Shown here one piece after another: positions 21,848 through 34,109 of a stretch of 64,000 nt of DNA. This DNA is from Actinostola sp. cb2023 (lineage: Eukaryota > Cnidaria > Anthozoa > Actiniaria > Actinostolidae). The position numbers and the translations under genes are program-made. Below the pieces are notes generated by a model. The model was not told the DNA's origin. It worked only from the letters and a program-made list of their open reading frames with translations, and ran no database searches. The first letter of the stretch is position 1, and the number at the start of each line of letters is the position of its first letter. The DNA is taken from contig JAUJYZ010000682.1 of assembly GCA_033675265.1 (NCBI GenBank), positions 1 through 64,000 on the forward strand, read 5' to 3'.

Positions 21848-24800
21848 ATGGCGGAGTCGAAAAGGCGAGGCGGAAGATATTGTGTGGCTGGTGGGCCGAA
21901 CAACCAAAGTTGTAAAAACAGTTCCAATACTCAAAACATTTCTTTTCATAAATTCCCTAAAGATGGAAGAAGATCGGCGTGGGTTCGTTTCGTACAAAAG
22001 CACAGGCCGGGTTGGCAACCAAGTGACTCTTCAGTACTATGCTCTGTTCATTTTCATGCTGAATGTTTTGTCCAAAGACCGGATATTAGTTTGGATAATA
22101 GTTTTAGAACCAAACCATGGCTTAGCAAAACTTCAATCCCTTCAATTGACATGGTGGGTACGCCAAAATTAAGTACGACACTTATAACAGCACGAGAAAA
22201 ACGACAGGTAAGTTTTACTAACGAACTAAAATCAAGACTTTATTTATAATTAAGGTATAGGCATGTAACTTTTGTAAGCTTAAATCTTACCGCCTGGTGA
22301 AATGCCTCTTACATACAATTTTTAATATCATTATGACTTATGTTTTAGATGCTTCGCAATGTTTTTGTGAATGACACGAGAGTACTTGCAGATAATTTAG
22401 CCACCGAACACGAAACTGCCATTCCGTCCAGTGGATTGCGCCGAAACATTTTCAAGCAAAGTACTTCCTGCCTGCCTGCACAACATGTGTAGAGTCGAAA
22501 ACAAGATTAAGTCGCCTGCAAGATACGTTTCGCCGAGCTAAAGCCAGGCATAAACAAAGTAATTTGGAAGTTCGTGTACTTAGACGTCAAAACAGACAAC
22601 TTCGACAGGTGAGCCATATACACAGTTTACTATACGTCAGTATGACTTTAATAGTGGCAAAACTACAATTTTAAGGGTACAAAAACCCTTCACAGGAACT
22701 TACTGACCTTGGAAAAGATATCACATCAGAAGACGAATGCTCTGAGGAAGATATCGAATCTGACAGCGAGTGTGACGAACTAGACATCTCGGAAGACGAA
22801 TATAAATATGATAATGAAGATTCAGACGATCCAGACTGGGTTGGGTTGGAAAATGAAGCAGCGGATAATGATTCATGGAATGACGAGGAACACAATTCAC
22901 GAAATAACATAAGGTAAGCTATAATAGTTCATAGTAGTGGTGGTAGGAGGGGGTTAGGAGTGGCTGACCCCAGATTTTCAAATTCTCTACCCCTGGACAA
23001 CTAAATTATTCATAAATGTACAAGAGTGATGTGTGAAAAGAATGGATGAGTTCAACAGTCACATAATTCTAATATAATGGACTTAACAGCTATTCTTTTC
23101 TTACTTTTAGGGTGGACCCTGACAAATCACATGAAAGTGAACCAAAATTCATTGTTTTTTACAGTTCCTTGTTAACACTGTTATCAATGTTTTGCTTCAA
23201 ATGTAAAACAAGCAACCCAAAAGTTACAATGGTGAAAAATGGAACAATGGTTACTGTAACACAACAATGTCCAAATTGCGTGGGAAAACCATTCACATGG
23301 AGAAGCCAGCCATTTGTACTGGGTAAATATCCTGCAGGGAATATCTTACTGAGTTTTTCAGTACTAATGGCTGGTGCTTCTATCAGCAAGATCCTTCTGG
23401 TTTTCAAACACATGGGACTGTCAGCTTATGAAGCTAGGACTTACTTTTACCATCAAAAACTGGTTTCTCTTTCCAGTTATATTACATCACTGGAAGGTAT
23501 ACACAACCTCTATAATGGAAGGTCTGAAATCATGGAAATGTCTCTCTTGGTGTGGCGATGGGAGATTTGACTCAATGGGTCACTCCGCAAAGTTTGGAGT
23601 TTATACAATGTTCTGCGCATCCATCAATAAAATTGTTCACTTTGAGTTGATACAGGTATAGTGTAATGTTGCTATACAAGTTCATTTTCTCAACTGCTAT
23701 TTTATTCTGAATAGTACAATTTCACATTGTTTTCTTTTTGCATGCTATAATTACCTGTAGTCATTCTCAAAAAGGTTGTCCAGAGTAATTATTCATTATG
23801 TATTTGATGTACACAATGTCAATCATGAATGTCATGTACTTTTGCATCTCAAATTGAAATTCTCTCCTCGCATGGAAATTGACTACATATTGAATCACGT
23901 GACTTCATTATAGTATTGTTGTAATAGTATATCATTTTTGAGAATGACTGTGTATATATAATCAGTATATTTTCTACCCTTCGAGCAGTCGAGTCTGATA
24001 GCAGGGTATATTTTCCAACACACATCAATATAATTTATTCCTCACAATTCAGTTTATATGTTATCTGTATTACACAATAATAAGAAATACAAAATAATTG
24101 AAGTGATACATAAATAAAATACTTTTTGACAAATATGCATAAATTACTATTACTGTATATATTTAACCCTGTAATGTCTACAATCCTTCATTACCTGTTT
24201 TGCAGGCTAATGAAACTGAAAACAGTAATGCTATGGAGCTGGAAGGGGGCCAAGAGATGTTTCAACTTTTTGTTGCCAAAGATAAAAATATCCAAATTTA
24301 TTTCTGATCGCCATCGTGGAATAGCCAAGTGGATCAGGACCTCTCATCCAGGAGTGACACATTTCTTTGACATATGGCATATTGTAAAATCAGTTACAAA
24401 GAAAATGATTAAAGCCAGTAAGGAGAAAGGCTGTGAGATAATAAGTCATTGGATAAAAGCGGTTCGCAATCATATCTATTGGTGTGCCACTTCCACAAAT
24501 GAAGGGTTCCAAGAGCTTATTCTAGCTAAGTGGCAATCATTCACAAGACATGTGTCAAATAGGCATGACAAACATCCTGATCCCTTGTACACTAAGTGTG
24601 ACCATGACAAGTTACAACCACGTCAATGGTTAAAAGAAGGTAAGTGATCATTCTCTAGACCAACTGCCACATAATTCATATATTGAGGTTAGTATATATC
24701 AATTGTGAGGTATCTAATTGTAAGTTTATTTATTTATTTCATTTTCATAGGTACCTATGAATATTTTAAACTGCACTTAATACTCAATAAAACAAGTATT

Positions 24801-25063
24801 CTAAATGATATCAAGAAGCTTTCCTCTGATGCACAAACTAGTTGCTTGGAGGGTTTCCACTCAACATTGAATCAGTGGCATCCCAAGATGATTTGTTTCT
24901 CTTGGCTTGGGACACATTGCAGGTAAGAATTTGATTTCATGATATACCAGGGACGGTGGAGACAAGGAGGCTCCCCACTTTTTGTAAGAGATATTAATTT
25001 TAAAGGAGCAATGTAAAACAATATATTAGATGTACAATGAAAGATGTAAGGTCCCAAAACCAG

Positions 25064-25105
25064 CCCCCCCCCCCCCCCCCCCCCCCCCCCAACCACACAC
25101 ACACA
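25064..25105. repeat. 27-base C homopolymer then (CA)n
   Basis: Pure C run in an intron of the THAP transposase, followed after two bases by a short CA repeat. Confidence 0.95.
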
Positions 25106-25415
25106 CTTTAAAAATGCTCCGTCGTCCCTGTATATATATACAACCATATTCTATTACATGCAATCTGGTAGACAATTTCAAGGAAACAAAATGCTCCTAC
25201 TTACCGAGTATCAATCTTATTTAAACTGTAGACACATCCTTGCAAGTTTGCATTTTAATGAAAACCTTCATAGAATGACACAAGTGTCAAAGGATGGCAA
25301 AAGATACATCAATGTTACTTACCCAAAGTACAAAATGGGTGAGGAAGTTGTGCGTGACATAGCTGTGAAACCTACATACGGTGAGTAAAAGCACATATTG
25401 TATCAATACAGATTA

Positions 25416-25598
25416 CAGCACAAAGCTCCCAACTATGACCACCGTTAATGTATCCGCATACTTTTGTCTCGCCATCGGCTCCAATTAGCGGTTAGATCAG
25501 AGAAAAGATAAGACAATCCTGCAAAGCTGATTGGATAATGGCCAAGACGAAAGTATGCGAATACATTATAAGTGGTCATAGTTGGAAGCTTCGCACTG
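25416..25598. mobile_element. 183-bp MITE with TA target duplication
   Basis: Nearly palindromic. The right end read backwards (cagtgcgaagcttccaac) matches the left end (cagcacaaagctcccaac), and pairing continues through tatgaccac and gcatacttt for about 55 bp. TA flanks both ends. It is inserted in intron 7 of the THAP transposase. Confidence 0.88.
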
Positions 25599-26893
25599 TA
25601 ATAGATGTAGCAAATAACTTGTTTGACTTTGCATCAACCATTGAATAGTTGTTAAATTATCAATCATAGGTTATGTCGAAAACATGAAAAAACTACTGTT
25701 CAGTTTGACCAGAGACACATTAAACAAAATAATGAGTGAATATAAAACCAAAGTTCCTGGACCATTAAACAGTAAATTCCCACAGAGAAGAAGCAAAGAT
25801 GAGGCCATGGTTCGCTACAATAAGAGAAAAGAAATAATTGTAACTTTGGTACCAACAGGTAAATAAGAAAACAAAATGAAACTCTAACATGTATTATGTT
25901 TATTCATTTGTGTCATAATTCAGGTATTTTGTAGAAGGACCCTGACATTTTGACTGCAAGCTGCTAGTTTTCTTCAGGCGATCGATGGTGTGTGTAGACT
26001 GATTTGTGTTTTGTTTATGATTTTTTATGTTGTAGCCAAGCAACAAGACACACTTCTTCAAAATTGTTCAATCAAAAGGAAATCTGATGATTCTAATCTA
26101 CCACCGCCAAAGAAAAAAAACAGAATGTGCAAGAAATGTAATAACCCAATGCTAGGACACCCAAAGAATAAATGCCCTACTGGAGATATTTAAAAAAAAA
26201 GGACTGTGAAAATGCATTTATCAATAAATTCATTATAAGTTGTAAACAAAAGATTAAAATCCATTTAGCTAGCACAGTCGCTAGCACAGGTTTAGCTGTT
26301 ATTTGCAGCTCGTTCTTGCCCAGAGTGGTAGCCTTTAGTAGTTAGGGTAGGGTATCTACTCCTAATGTCATGATATATGCAAGCTGGAAGAGGTCTAGTA
26401 TTCTCCCAGCCCATGTATCCACATATCCATCTGATTAACCATCTATAAGCCACTGCCTTAATAAACCTAGATACAAAATTACACTTATTACTTAGAGAGA
26501 GAAAAACCTACACAATTAATGCCAAGGATAAATAAATGGGAACTAGACAGAAATGCTTTGTACAATATTAGAATGATTTCACATGACTCACTTAGATTCA
26601 TAATATGGTTTGTGTGGACACTTGAACGAACACTTCAAGATCTACTCAGATCATTATTTTCACAACTTTCTACTGCCTCGTAATGTCTCAAATGAAACGC
26701 AGAGTTCAAATACACCAAGTGATCAAAATAAGTTTTATTTCCAATCAATTATCTCAATCGATAATTTACAGTATGCATTCAAAAAAACTCAAAGTGTTCA
26801 CCGTTCAAGTGTCCACACTGTAAGTGCGTTGTATGTTCTTGTTTTATTACGAAATAATATTAAACGTGAAAAATAAAAACGATAGATCAGTAA

Positions 26894-27457
26894 TCAATTC
26901 TTACTCGTTTTCAGCATGTTCTCGTTTACGGTAGTGTTTACCTTCTTATCGGTGAACAGAGGCCCAACATGCTCAAGTACTGTTTTGTTGGTCATCGCTT
27001 GGTAATCAGGATGTGTCAAAATACATCCAGCATTTAGGCCTTCAAAAGTAAAGCGACCTAAGCAATTGGCAATTTCCTTACAGCTGCGAAATTCTGCACA
27101 CAAAACCAAACGATCGTCCTTGCAATTGCCACAAGAACACCTGCACGAAAGCAAGAGATAGTCAGACAAGTACACATAAGCTAGTAAACATTTACAAATA
27201 AACTTTTATTCAATATAATACTTACCAATTTTGTAGAGGTACTATTTTCTCAAATCGTTGTCTTAATTTAAGCTCTGTGAGTCCATCTTCATCGCTCTCA
27301 CTGAGAGCTTGTTCTGCCACATCAGTATGATTTGCTGCGGCTAGAGGTTCGTCTTCGTAAGGCCTGAAGAAGCTTTCAAAATTAAAATTGTTTTTTCCGT
27401 CTGATCACCATCACTAGCTTCACTTTCGTTCGTGGATTCTGATTCCAGGTCAGGCAT
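26894..27457 (-). pseudogene. P2X7-type zinc-finger protein, two exons
   Basis: Exon 1 is 27457-27226 (ATG start, acidic, ending VPLQNW across the splice) and exon 2 27140-26894. The protein has CSCGNC, then ECRSC-like cysteines (LCAEFRSCKEI) and GCILTHPDY, the layout of the cysteine domain at the C-terminus of P2X7 receptors. That domain also occurs alone in many cnidarian repeat-borne proteins. One frameshift lies near 27,380. It is convergent with the THAP transposase and starts within 0.8 kb of its stop, so it may be the second gene of the same element. Function beyond probable zinc binding is unknown. Confidence 0.6.
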
Positions 27458-27469
27458 GATACAGTATTA

Positions 27470-27640
27470 TTTTATTATTTATTAGTACTATTTATTTATA
27501 AATTGATAAATTTATTTTATTATTTATTGGTAGTATTTATTTATTATTTTATATATATTTATTATTATTATTTGATTATTTATTGGTAGTATTTATTTAT
27601 TAATTTATATATTTATTTTATTATTAGGGGAAGAACCACT
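27470..27640. repeat. AT-rich degenerate tandem repeat
   Basis: About three copies of a ~60-70 bp unit built from ttattatttattggtagta and related strings. Located between the P2X7-type gene and DUF6589 copy 1; a possible element boundary. Confidence 0.6.
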
Positions 27641-27713
27641 TTGAAATATTTAATGTAACATTAAAATTATCAAAGATAAATAATTAATTTCTTTCTCTAA
27701 TTTTGAACTGTAG

Positions 27714-29279
27714 GTTCCCCTTGGAGTTATCTTAAAAAATGAGAATGTAAACGAGGAGATGGTATCAGTGCTGCAACAGTTTCAGTATTTACCCAGAAAG
27801 TGGAATGGTGACATTGGTAGCCAATTGGTTGCTGGAGATCAATTAAGTATTGAAAGCGCTGTAAACAAAATATCTTCAGTGGCAAATGGCTGTACACAAG
27901 AAGAACGATTGGAAGGGATGAACCTTCAGTTAGGTGACTGGCATGCTTGTGTGAAACTCTTGACAGTAAGTACCATGATGTAAAATTATGGTATTGATGA
28001 TAATAGATTCTGAAGGAAAGGGAGGGGATTGGGGATTTTTTCCCTCTCCCTCTCTCTCCCCATTCCCCTCTCTTCTTTTTTGAAGGACTGGCCATGCAAG
28101 CGCTATACATTTTCAACCTTAGTTTTCAAACCAACATAAAAGTGCTGCTGCTACACTTTTAATTAACAAATATCAAACAATGAATGCCCAAATTAAGGTC
28201 AGTATTTTATCATACTTAACATTATTTAATTTCAATGTGTCTATTTTTATAGTTAATTCATAACAGCTTCTATAGTGGAAAGTCCGATGGTGACAGCTTT
28301 ACGTTATTCTCTGATCGGACTCTCGTCAATTGAAGGAATGTGACTGGTGATCCAAAATCTGCATATCGAGCCAATAGAGCCGTTTTACTTTGACAGTATT
28401 CTCTTTCAACAAGAAAGAGAGGATGTTAGCAACCGAGAGCAACTCACTGAGAATGGGCGGTTTCCCTGTCGATTTCCAGGTTGTACTAAACCATCCAGGT
28501 ACAATGGAAAGAGCAGAAGACAACATGAACGTTTACATGATCCTTCTGTTCACATCCCAGAAGATAGGAGGTAATCTTGTCATCTTCCAAGCCATAGTAA
28601 AATTATTATTATTAAAAAGAAGAAAAACCAAATAACGATGAAGTTATGATTATAACTGTGCATTATTGGCAGATGGCTTACTCTTCAAATACTTCCTTGA
28701 TGCACTGAAGGAAGGGGACGGTGACAGAGTAATGTGACAGTATAAGTGCATTTTGCTTTATTGCAAAGCAGATGGCAGTGGTAGTACGAAATATTCCCTC
28801 GAACGTTTATACCAGTTTTTTCTCATCTATGCCTTCCATTCACCTCGTGATAGTGAACGATATAAATGGAACAGATTATTGAATAATCAATTCAATGTGG
28901 TACCAACATTCCACTAGATCTGGATGTTGAACACAGCAATAACTACTTGAAGGGATGCATAAAGAATTTGGGTCATAATATTACTGAAAAGGCTGTCACT
29001 CGCATTGCTAATGCTGAAAGAGCAGTTCTGGCTAACATTGATAGCTCTCTCCAGCGTGTCGACAGTTCTGCCAAGCATGGTTTAAGTTCCAATGAAAAAG
29101 ATGTCCAGGAACTACTAAAGAGGACCATTCAATCCAATGTTTTCACTGGACGTCATTACATCCATTTCTGTAATTTCAGAAGGAACAGACTTGAGGATTT
29201 AATCATGTCAGATATGTTTCAATGGATCAATAAGCACAAGAGAAATATTTCACTTGGAGTTAGAGACACAAAGACATAG
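27714..29279 (+). pseudogene. DUF6589-type protein, degraded copy 1
   Basis: Exon 27714-27965 is open (LGVILKNENVNEEM, GDQLSIESAVNKISSVANG, LEGMNLQLGDWHA). Later parts are broken by stops, shifts and deletions: the SDGDSFTLFSDR block near 28,270, a C2H2 finger near 28,460-28,540 (CRFPGC, RRQHERLH), ADGLLFKYFLDALKEGDGD with a TGA, YCKADGSGSTKYSLERLYQFF, and a final open segment 28947-29279 ending WINKHKRNISLG. The 5' exons are gone. It is a paralogue of the gene at 44,295-53,517. The role of DUF6589 is not established; its pairing with a helicase there suggests a transposition protein. Confidence 0.8.
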
Positions 29280-29344
29280 ACATAGACTTTATTTTACACC
29301 TACATGTAAATATTACAGTAGGACAAAATTCTACTCAAGATAAA

Positions 29345-29402
29345 GTATACAGTATGTGGTAACTTCTAATTGTGAACGGTTCTAAATGTGAACACTGTTC
29401 AG
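29345..29402. repeat. Single-end fragment of the TA element seen at 49,132
   Basis: cagtatgtgg followed by cttctaattgtgaac and a second degenerate tgtgaacact motif, matching the 49,132-50,227 terminus. The rest of that element is absent here. Confidence 0.65.
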
Positions 29403-29484
29403 TTAATGTGTAACCTGGTTACCAAATGCTATTATTTTTTCTCTCTCGAGCCGTAGGCGCTCTCGTAGAGTATAGAGAGAGATA

Positions 29485-30302
29485 AAATAATAGCCTCTGT
29501 TCTCGTAGTCTTGTTGGTATGACGATTCGGGTATCTCTCAGGACTAGTTTACCAATCACACTTATCTCACCACGGATTAGTTTGAAATTACTGGGGACTG
29601 TCGATCAGTCTCCGGTCTCCCAGCATCTTCTTACCTCGGTCAGTTCTTCGTCTTCAGATGACTCCCTGCAAGGTGTGTCACTGTGTGCAACCATTCTGAC
29701 ATATTCATCTGTTGCTTTGCCATGATGTGATGAAGCTTTTATGTTTGTCAGTCTACTCAGACAATCAGCAATGTTTTTTAACGGAGGGTACATGTCGTAT
29801 TGTAAACTTGAAGGCCATTAGTCGCAATACCCACCCCTCAACTCCTGCCGACGGCCTGGAGCGAGTACCATAGATTGTTTCCAGAGCTTTGCAGTCAGTT
29901 ACCAATTCAAATGTTTCTAAGCCAAGTAGGAACAGGTGGAATCTCTCGCAAGCCCATATAACTGCAAGGGCTTCTTTTTCAACTTGGCTGTATCTTCGCT
30001 CGACATCACTAAGACTTCGACTTGCAAAACACACTGCTCTCTTTTCACCGTCCTTCTGCTGTACAAGTACTGCACCGAGAACCACTGGGCTTGCATCAGT
30101 GATCACCTCTGTTGGCGCATTCTTATCGAAATAGGCCAACATGCACGCCTCTGCCAACTGCCTCTTCAGCAGCTCTAAAGCTTTCTGCTCCACGTCTCCC
30201 CATTGTCACTGTACTTGCCATATCGGGGATAAATCTTGACCAAGGAAACTCCGAACTTCTGATGTATTACTGAGAGATTTGGCTTCTTGTACTGCGGTAG
30301 TA
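29485..30302 (-). pseudogene. Gypsy 2: RNase H and start of integrase (fragment)
   Basis: Reads from SNTSEVRSFLG (connection domain) through a deletion and frameshift near 30,200. It then covers RNase H with EVITDASPVVLGAVL, RRYSQVEKEALAVIWAC and LVTDCKALE, and reaches IADCLSRL. A frame with RDTRIVIPTRLREQ, the usual start of the integrase finger region, ends near 29,485. The reverse transcriptase proper is missing. It is a different gypsy lineage from the one at 14.5 kb and lies on the opposite strand. Confidence 0.85.
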
Positions 30303-31194
30303 CGTACATTTGTTTTTAACCACACAAAATAAAACAGAATAAATCGCGCAAAATAATGACCCTCTCTGAACGAACTATTGCTCAAAAACATCGCAGATCG
30401 CGCGATCATATATAATTTTCTCGCTTTTTCATTGGTTGATGGAATTTGTAAACAAACATCTTGCCGTTTTGATTGGTTGGATTTTGACAAGCAAACCATT
30501 TGAATGCTACTTGAAAGCTTGTGAAATCAGTTTTCAAATTTGGTTCGGGGATCAGCCAAAATCAGTTCAAAATCAAAGTTTTCAAGTCTGAAAGAAACTC
30601 TCAGATAATTATTTATCAGTGGGGAAAGCTTCACCTTGTGCCTGGTCATTGTGTGAAATCTGAAAAATGCCTCTTGACAGTCAACAAAGCCGAAAATACT
30701 CTAAAGACTAAAATCTGGAAAATGTAGTCAATGTAGAAAAGCACGAGGTCGTGGTGAACACGTACATGTCTTGAAAAATATGAAATAACGTTAAAGAACA
30801 GTACTTCAGCGGAATGTTTGATGGCCTGTGGATTTTCTCAAGTGATGTGATGTGATTATCAGTGTCCAAAAGTCAACAAATGCACTTTTATCGCCGTGAA
30901 TCTATAAGCATCGATACGATCAGATCTAGCAGTATTTACTTGAATGAAAGAATAAAGTGGAGAATGTAGCTGCAACTGATGAAACATTTGGCTTGCCATA
31001 AACTATGGTTGTGGTTTACGATAGTCAGTTCGGTATGTACTCTTAGTCACTGTAAAATATGTAGTTGAAAACATGTTTTTCGTTTGCCAAATTATTATTT
31101 TTGCATCAGACGATCGACTGATGACGTAATACTGTGGTATGTACTCCTATTTACCACGGCTCTCGACCAATCAAAATGCGAGAAATTCATAGAT
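30303..31194. other. Unidentified insertion or replacement within gypsy 2
   Basis: Sits where protease and reverse transcriptase should be. It is AT-rich and non-coding and contains several ccaatca/tgattgg motifs. Similar strings at both margins (actgcggtagtacgtac, actgtggtatgtact) hint at an insertion but are not convincing terminal repeats. Confidence 0.45.
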
Positions 31195-31565
31195 TGTGGT
31201 AAAAATTCATATTCATCGGTGTCATATTCAACTTGATGGACTTTTCTTTCGTTTGTCTCCTTTCCACCTTCACGTGATTGTTGTCTTCCACTTCGCCTTC
31301 CTTCTTCGCTTCCTGATCCACCATGATTATCACTTTTATTTCAGCAGCACGCTGCCCAGTAACCTCTCCTTCCACAGTTTGCACATGTCCCCCCTTTCGC
31401 TGGACAGGACGAATATCTTGCTATATGGCCAACTCTACCACATGCATAGCATTTGGGCCTCCATTCTCTTGCTGTACCTCTATACTGCTTTGACTGTCCT
31501 CCACTTCTCGCCACATTTACTTTCTCCACATCTGTATCTCCAGCAATACTATTTGCTTGTTTAGT
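31195..31565 (-). pseudogene. Gypsy 2: gag zinc-knuckle part
   Basis: Minus-strand frame with two knuckle-like motifs, CYACGRVGHIARYSSC and CANCGRRGYWAACC, then a frameshift and the acidic VHQVEYDTDEYEF segment that precedes protease in related elements. The second knuckle has Tyr in place of His. The upstream part of the same gag lies 8.8 kb away at 40,368-40,503, separated by an inserted element. Confidence 0.75.
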
Positions 31566-31671
31566 CTAGGAGATCAACAGAACAGGCTCAGAAAACGAGA
31601 AACGTGGCACACCCTCCACATACTCTGTCTGTCATCATAGAATGGTCGCACTACGTCTATGGAACATTTAA

Positions 31672-32229
31672 AGGGGGACTAGTTCGTAACTCGTTCAAAA
31701 TTTGATTTAGCTGAAACTTCACTGAAATAATCTCAAAGACCCATACAATCACTGGTTGTTTTTTTTCTCAAAAATTCCAATGGGAAGTAATACATTTTTA
31801 TGAATCTTTAGAAGTGTCAGTGACGTCACTTACTCAACCCAAACAATCATCACGGCTTCGCTCCATACATTTCTTCATGTTTGATGTCTTGAATTATTTT
31901 ATTTCTATGAAGCTAAACGTTTGTGTGAATGAGTTTTCTTACGTTATATGTGCTTAGGATTGATTGCTTGACTAGTTTTATTCAGTGCAGAGCTGTTATC
32001 TGAACAAACCGTTGAGATATTTTGATAACAAAATACAAAGAAATGTGTGGAGCTGAGTTTGGGTTGAGTAAGTGACGTCACTGACACCTCTAAAGATTCA
32101 TAAAAATGTCATACTTCCCATTGGAATTTTTGAGAAAAAAATTAACCAGTGATTGTATGGGTCTTTGAGATTATTTCAGTGAAGTTTCAGCTAAATCAAA
32201 CTTTGAACGATTTACGTACTAGTCCCCCT
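31672..32229. mobile_element. 558-bp TTAA MITE, copy 2
   Basis: Same arms and length as 13,669-14,226, with TTAA at 31,668-31,671 and 32,230-32,233. The right TIR of the host element has the uninterrupted site (a single TTAA before gctatgatg), which confirms TTAA as target and the limits of the MITE. Confidence 0.95.
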
Positions 32230-32624
32230 TTAAGCTATGATGTACTAAGGTTATGGTGGGACGTCATTGTACCAGGAGCTCAATTGTGAGTGGTATTATG
32301 GTCCCTAATAACTGAGGAGCCTCTATGAGTGCAACTTTAAATTGATACAACAATTCAAAGAACTACTCTAGAAAGCTCAAACTTATACAAAGTGTTACTA
32401 ACGTGATTGTCTTTCATATCGTAGTGTTATTTGTCGTTGTACTGTTTCCATGGTTACCGTTGCTAGGGACAATCCTACCTCACAATGAATCATGCTTAAC
32501 ATCATTATTTCTTAAGGAAAATTGAGATTTGGGGCAGTTGATACTTTTCCATAGCAACTACTTGATGAATCTCTTTTCTGGTTATATCTTAAGGTATATT
32601 AGTTCAAAATAGTATTAAAAAATA

Positions 32625-34109
32625 GGCAGTCAAGGACTGCATGTGGCTACTGTAAATAAACAAAAAAAAAGGTAGTCTATAACTACATGTAGTTACTGCG
32701 GTTTTGAAATGTAAAAGAAATGTGTAGTTGGATTGATTCCTCTGTTAAACTAGTATGTTTGAACTATTTGCCGGAACTTGTTCTTTGGTTCTATATAATG
32801 CTAATTTAAATCAGAAATGTATTTTAATACAAAGTTTAATTGAAAACAATTGTGACAGTATACAAATAATGAACAACAACAGTTTTTATTAACAATCAAT
32901 ATCATCAACAGCATTGATCGTTAGTAATTGAATATTAACATTAATTTAACAATGTTCTGTATATTTAACAAACTCAACTTTGATAATAATAATAATAATA
33001 ATAATAAAAGCTTTAACTTTGCCTAGCTAAATATATGAAAACATTGAGTATAATAAATAGTATCTCTAATTTGAAGATAAGTTTACACTCTAATATACTA
33101 TGATTTTATGCTATTTTGCATCAGAAACCAGACACATCTCTCGTGTGTAAATATGTTTTCAGGTTTCACTGGCTCACCACCCTCTGGTTTGTGTATTGGG
33201 CTTCCTGTGTCTTATTTGATCGATACAATATATGGCCGTAAATTCACTTCTAGAATCCTGTCGTTTTGATATCTTGCATTTCTAAAACTGCTTTCAAAAT
33301 AAAGATGAATATCTACTTGAGTCCTGTGTGTCATTTATTTAGCGATTAGAACGGCTTTTAACGAGTTTTCGGACAAAGAGTAACTATTAAACGAGAGCCG
33401 TGTTTGTTTCAGTGTCCGTCGTATAAGCTTTATTATTAAACATTTTACTCACAATCTCGCATCTGATTGGCTGAGAGCATGCAGTTAATTCTCGATAGCA
33501 TGTGAACTTGACAGGATAAATCTATTATCTGCTACAGATAATAGATTTATCCTGTCAAGTTCATTCAAAAGGCTTCGGCAGATAACACAGACCTCGGTCT
33601 TGATAATTTACATATCATGCTCAACCTCATCCAATAATTGCTTAATATATATAAAGACATTGTTCCTCGAAGAGAATTACTTGACCATTAAAACAGTTAT
33701 CAGGCAGTTTACATAATTACATGGAGCCATTGGAGGTGCTCGACTAGACTACACAGACTAGTCGATCGTCATGGACTGATGGAGTTATTTTACAATCGAC
33801 ATTCGCCTGGAAAATAATCTCATCTTTATGAACAAACACTTGACACTTTGCACGAGAGAGATGTCTTGTTAATGTTGCAAAATAACATAGAATAGTACAG
33901 TACAGTGTGTAAACTTACCCTTCTAAACAAAGCGGTTTCCATGTGCTTTTCGCTTCACACGACGTATTTTCATCGGGTACATCGTCGCGACATCGTGGCT
34001 GATTTTCGATCACCCGACTAGTTCCGAACACTATCCGAATTACTTACTGACGGACTTACTTACACACTCGATGGCATAGTGGCTACGTCTCCATAGAGAC
34101 AGTAGCCAC
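32625..34109. mobile_element. ~1.5-kb non-autonomous insertion in the left TIR
   Basis: Absent from the right TIR, where the flanking sequences are contiguous. A direct repeat aaaaata borders it on both sides. gtggctactgt at 32,643 is mirrored by acagtagccac ending 34,109. It contains (AAT)n at about 32,982-33,006, a 29-bp perfect hairpin, and no gene. Exact left end uncertain (32,625-32,643). Confidence 0.78.
33503..33563. repeat. Perfect 29-bp hairpin with 3-base loop
   Basis: The arm gaacttgacaggataaatct continues through attatctg and is perfectly mirrored around cta. It could extrude as a cruciform. Confidence 0.95.

Larger units (their letters stand above)
21848..26193 (+). pseudogene. 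THAP-domain DDE transposase, nine exons (Kolobok-like)
   Basis: Exons: 21848-22207, 22349-22608, 22696-22913, 23111-23655, 24206-24639, 24751-24922, 25232-25380, 25670-25858, 26036-26193, all with GT/AG limits. Exon 1 is a THAP zinc finger (C at RYCVAGG, then HKFPKDG, CSVHF and ECF), which binds DNA. Exon 2 is a basic coiled coil, exon 3 very acidic. Catalytic candidates are D in CGDGRFDSMGHS, D in ISDRHRGIAKW, the HPGVTHFFDIWH block, and E in CLEGFHSTLNQWH. The last exon ends in a zinc knuckle (CKKCNNPMLGHPKNKCP). Frames break near 22,460, 23,460 and 24,245, so it is inactive. P-element-like THAP transposases are the alternative; the motifs fit Kolobok better. Confidence 0.78.

Noticed and set aside
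22671..22910. Serine-rich minus-strand frame
   Set aside because: Shadow of the acidic exon 3 of the THAP transposase.
29485..31565. Complete second gypsy polymerase
   Set aside because: Only RNase H, the start of integrase and gag knuckles are recognisable; no RT motifs were found between them.
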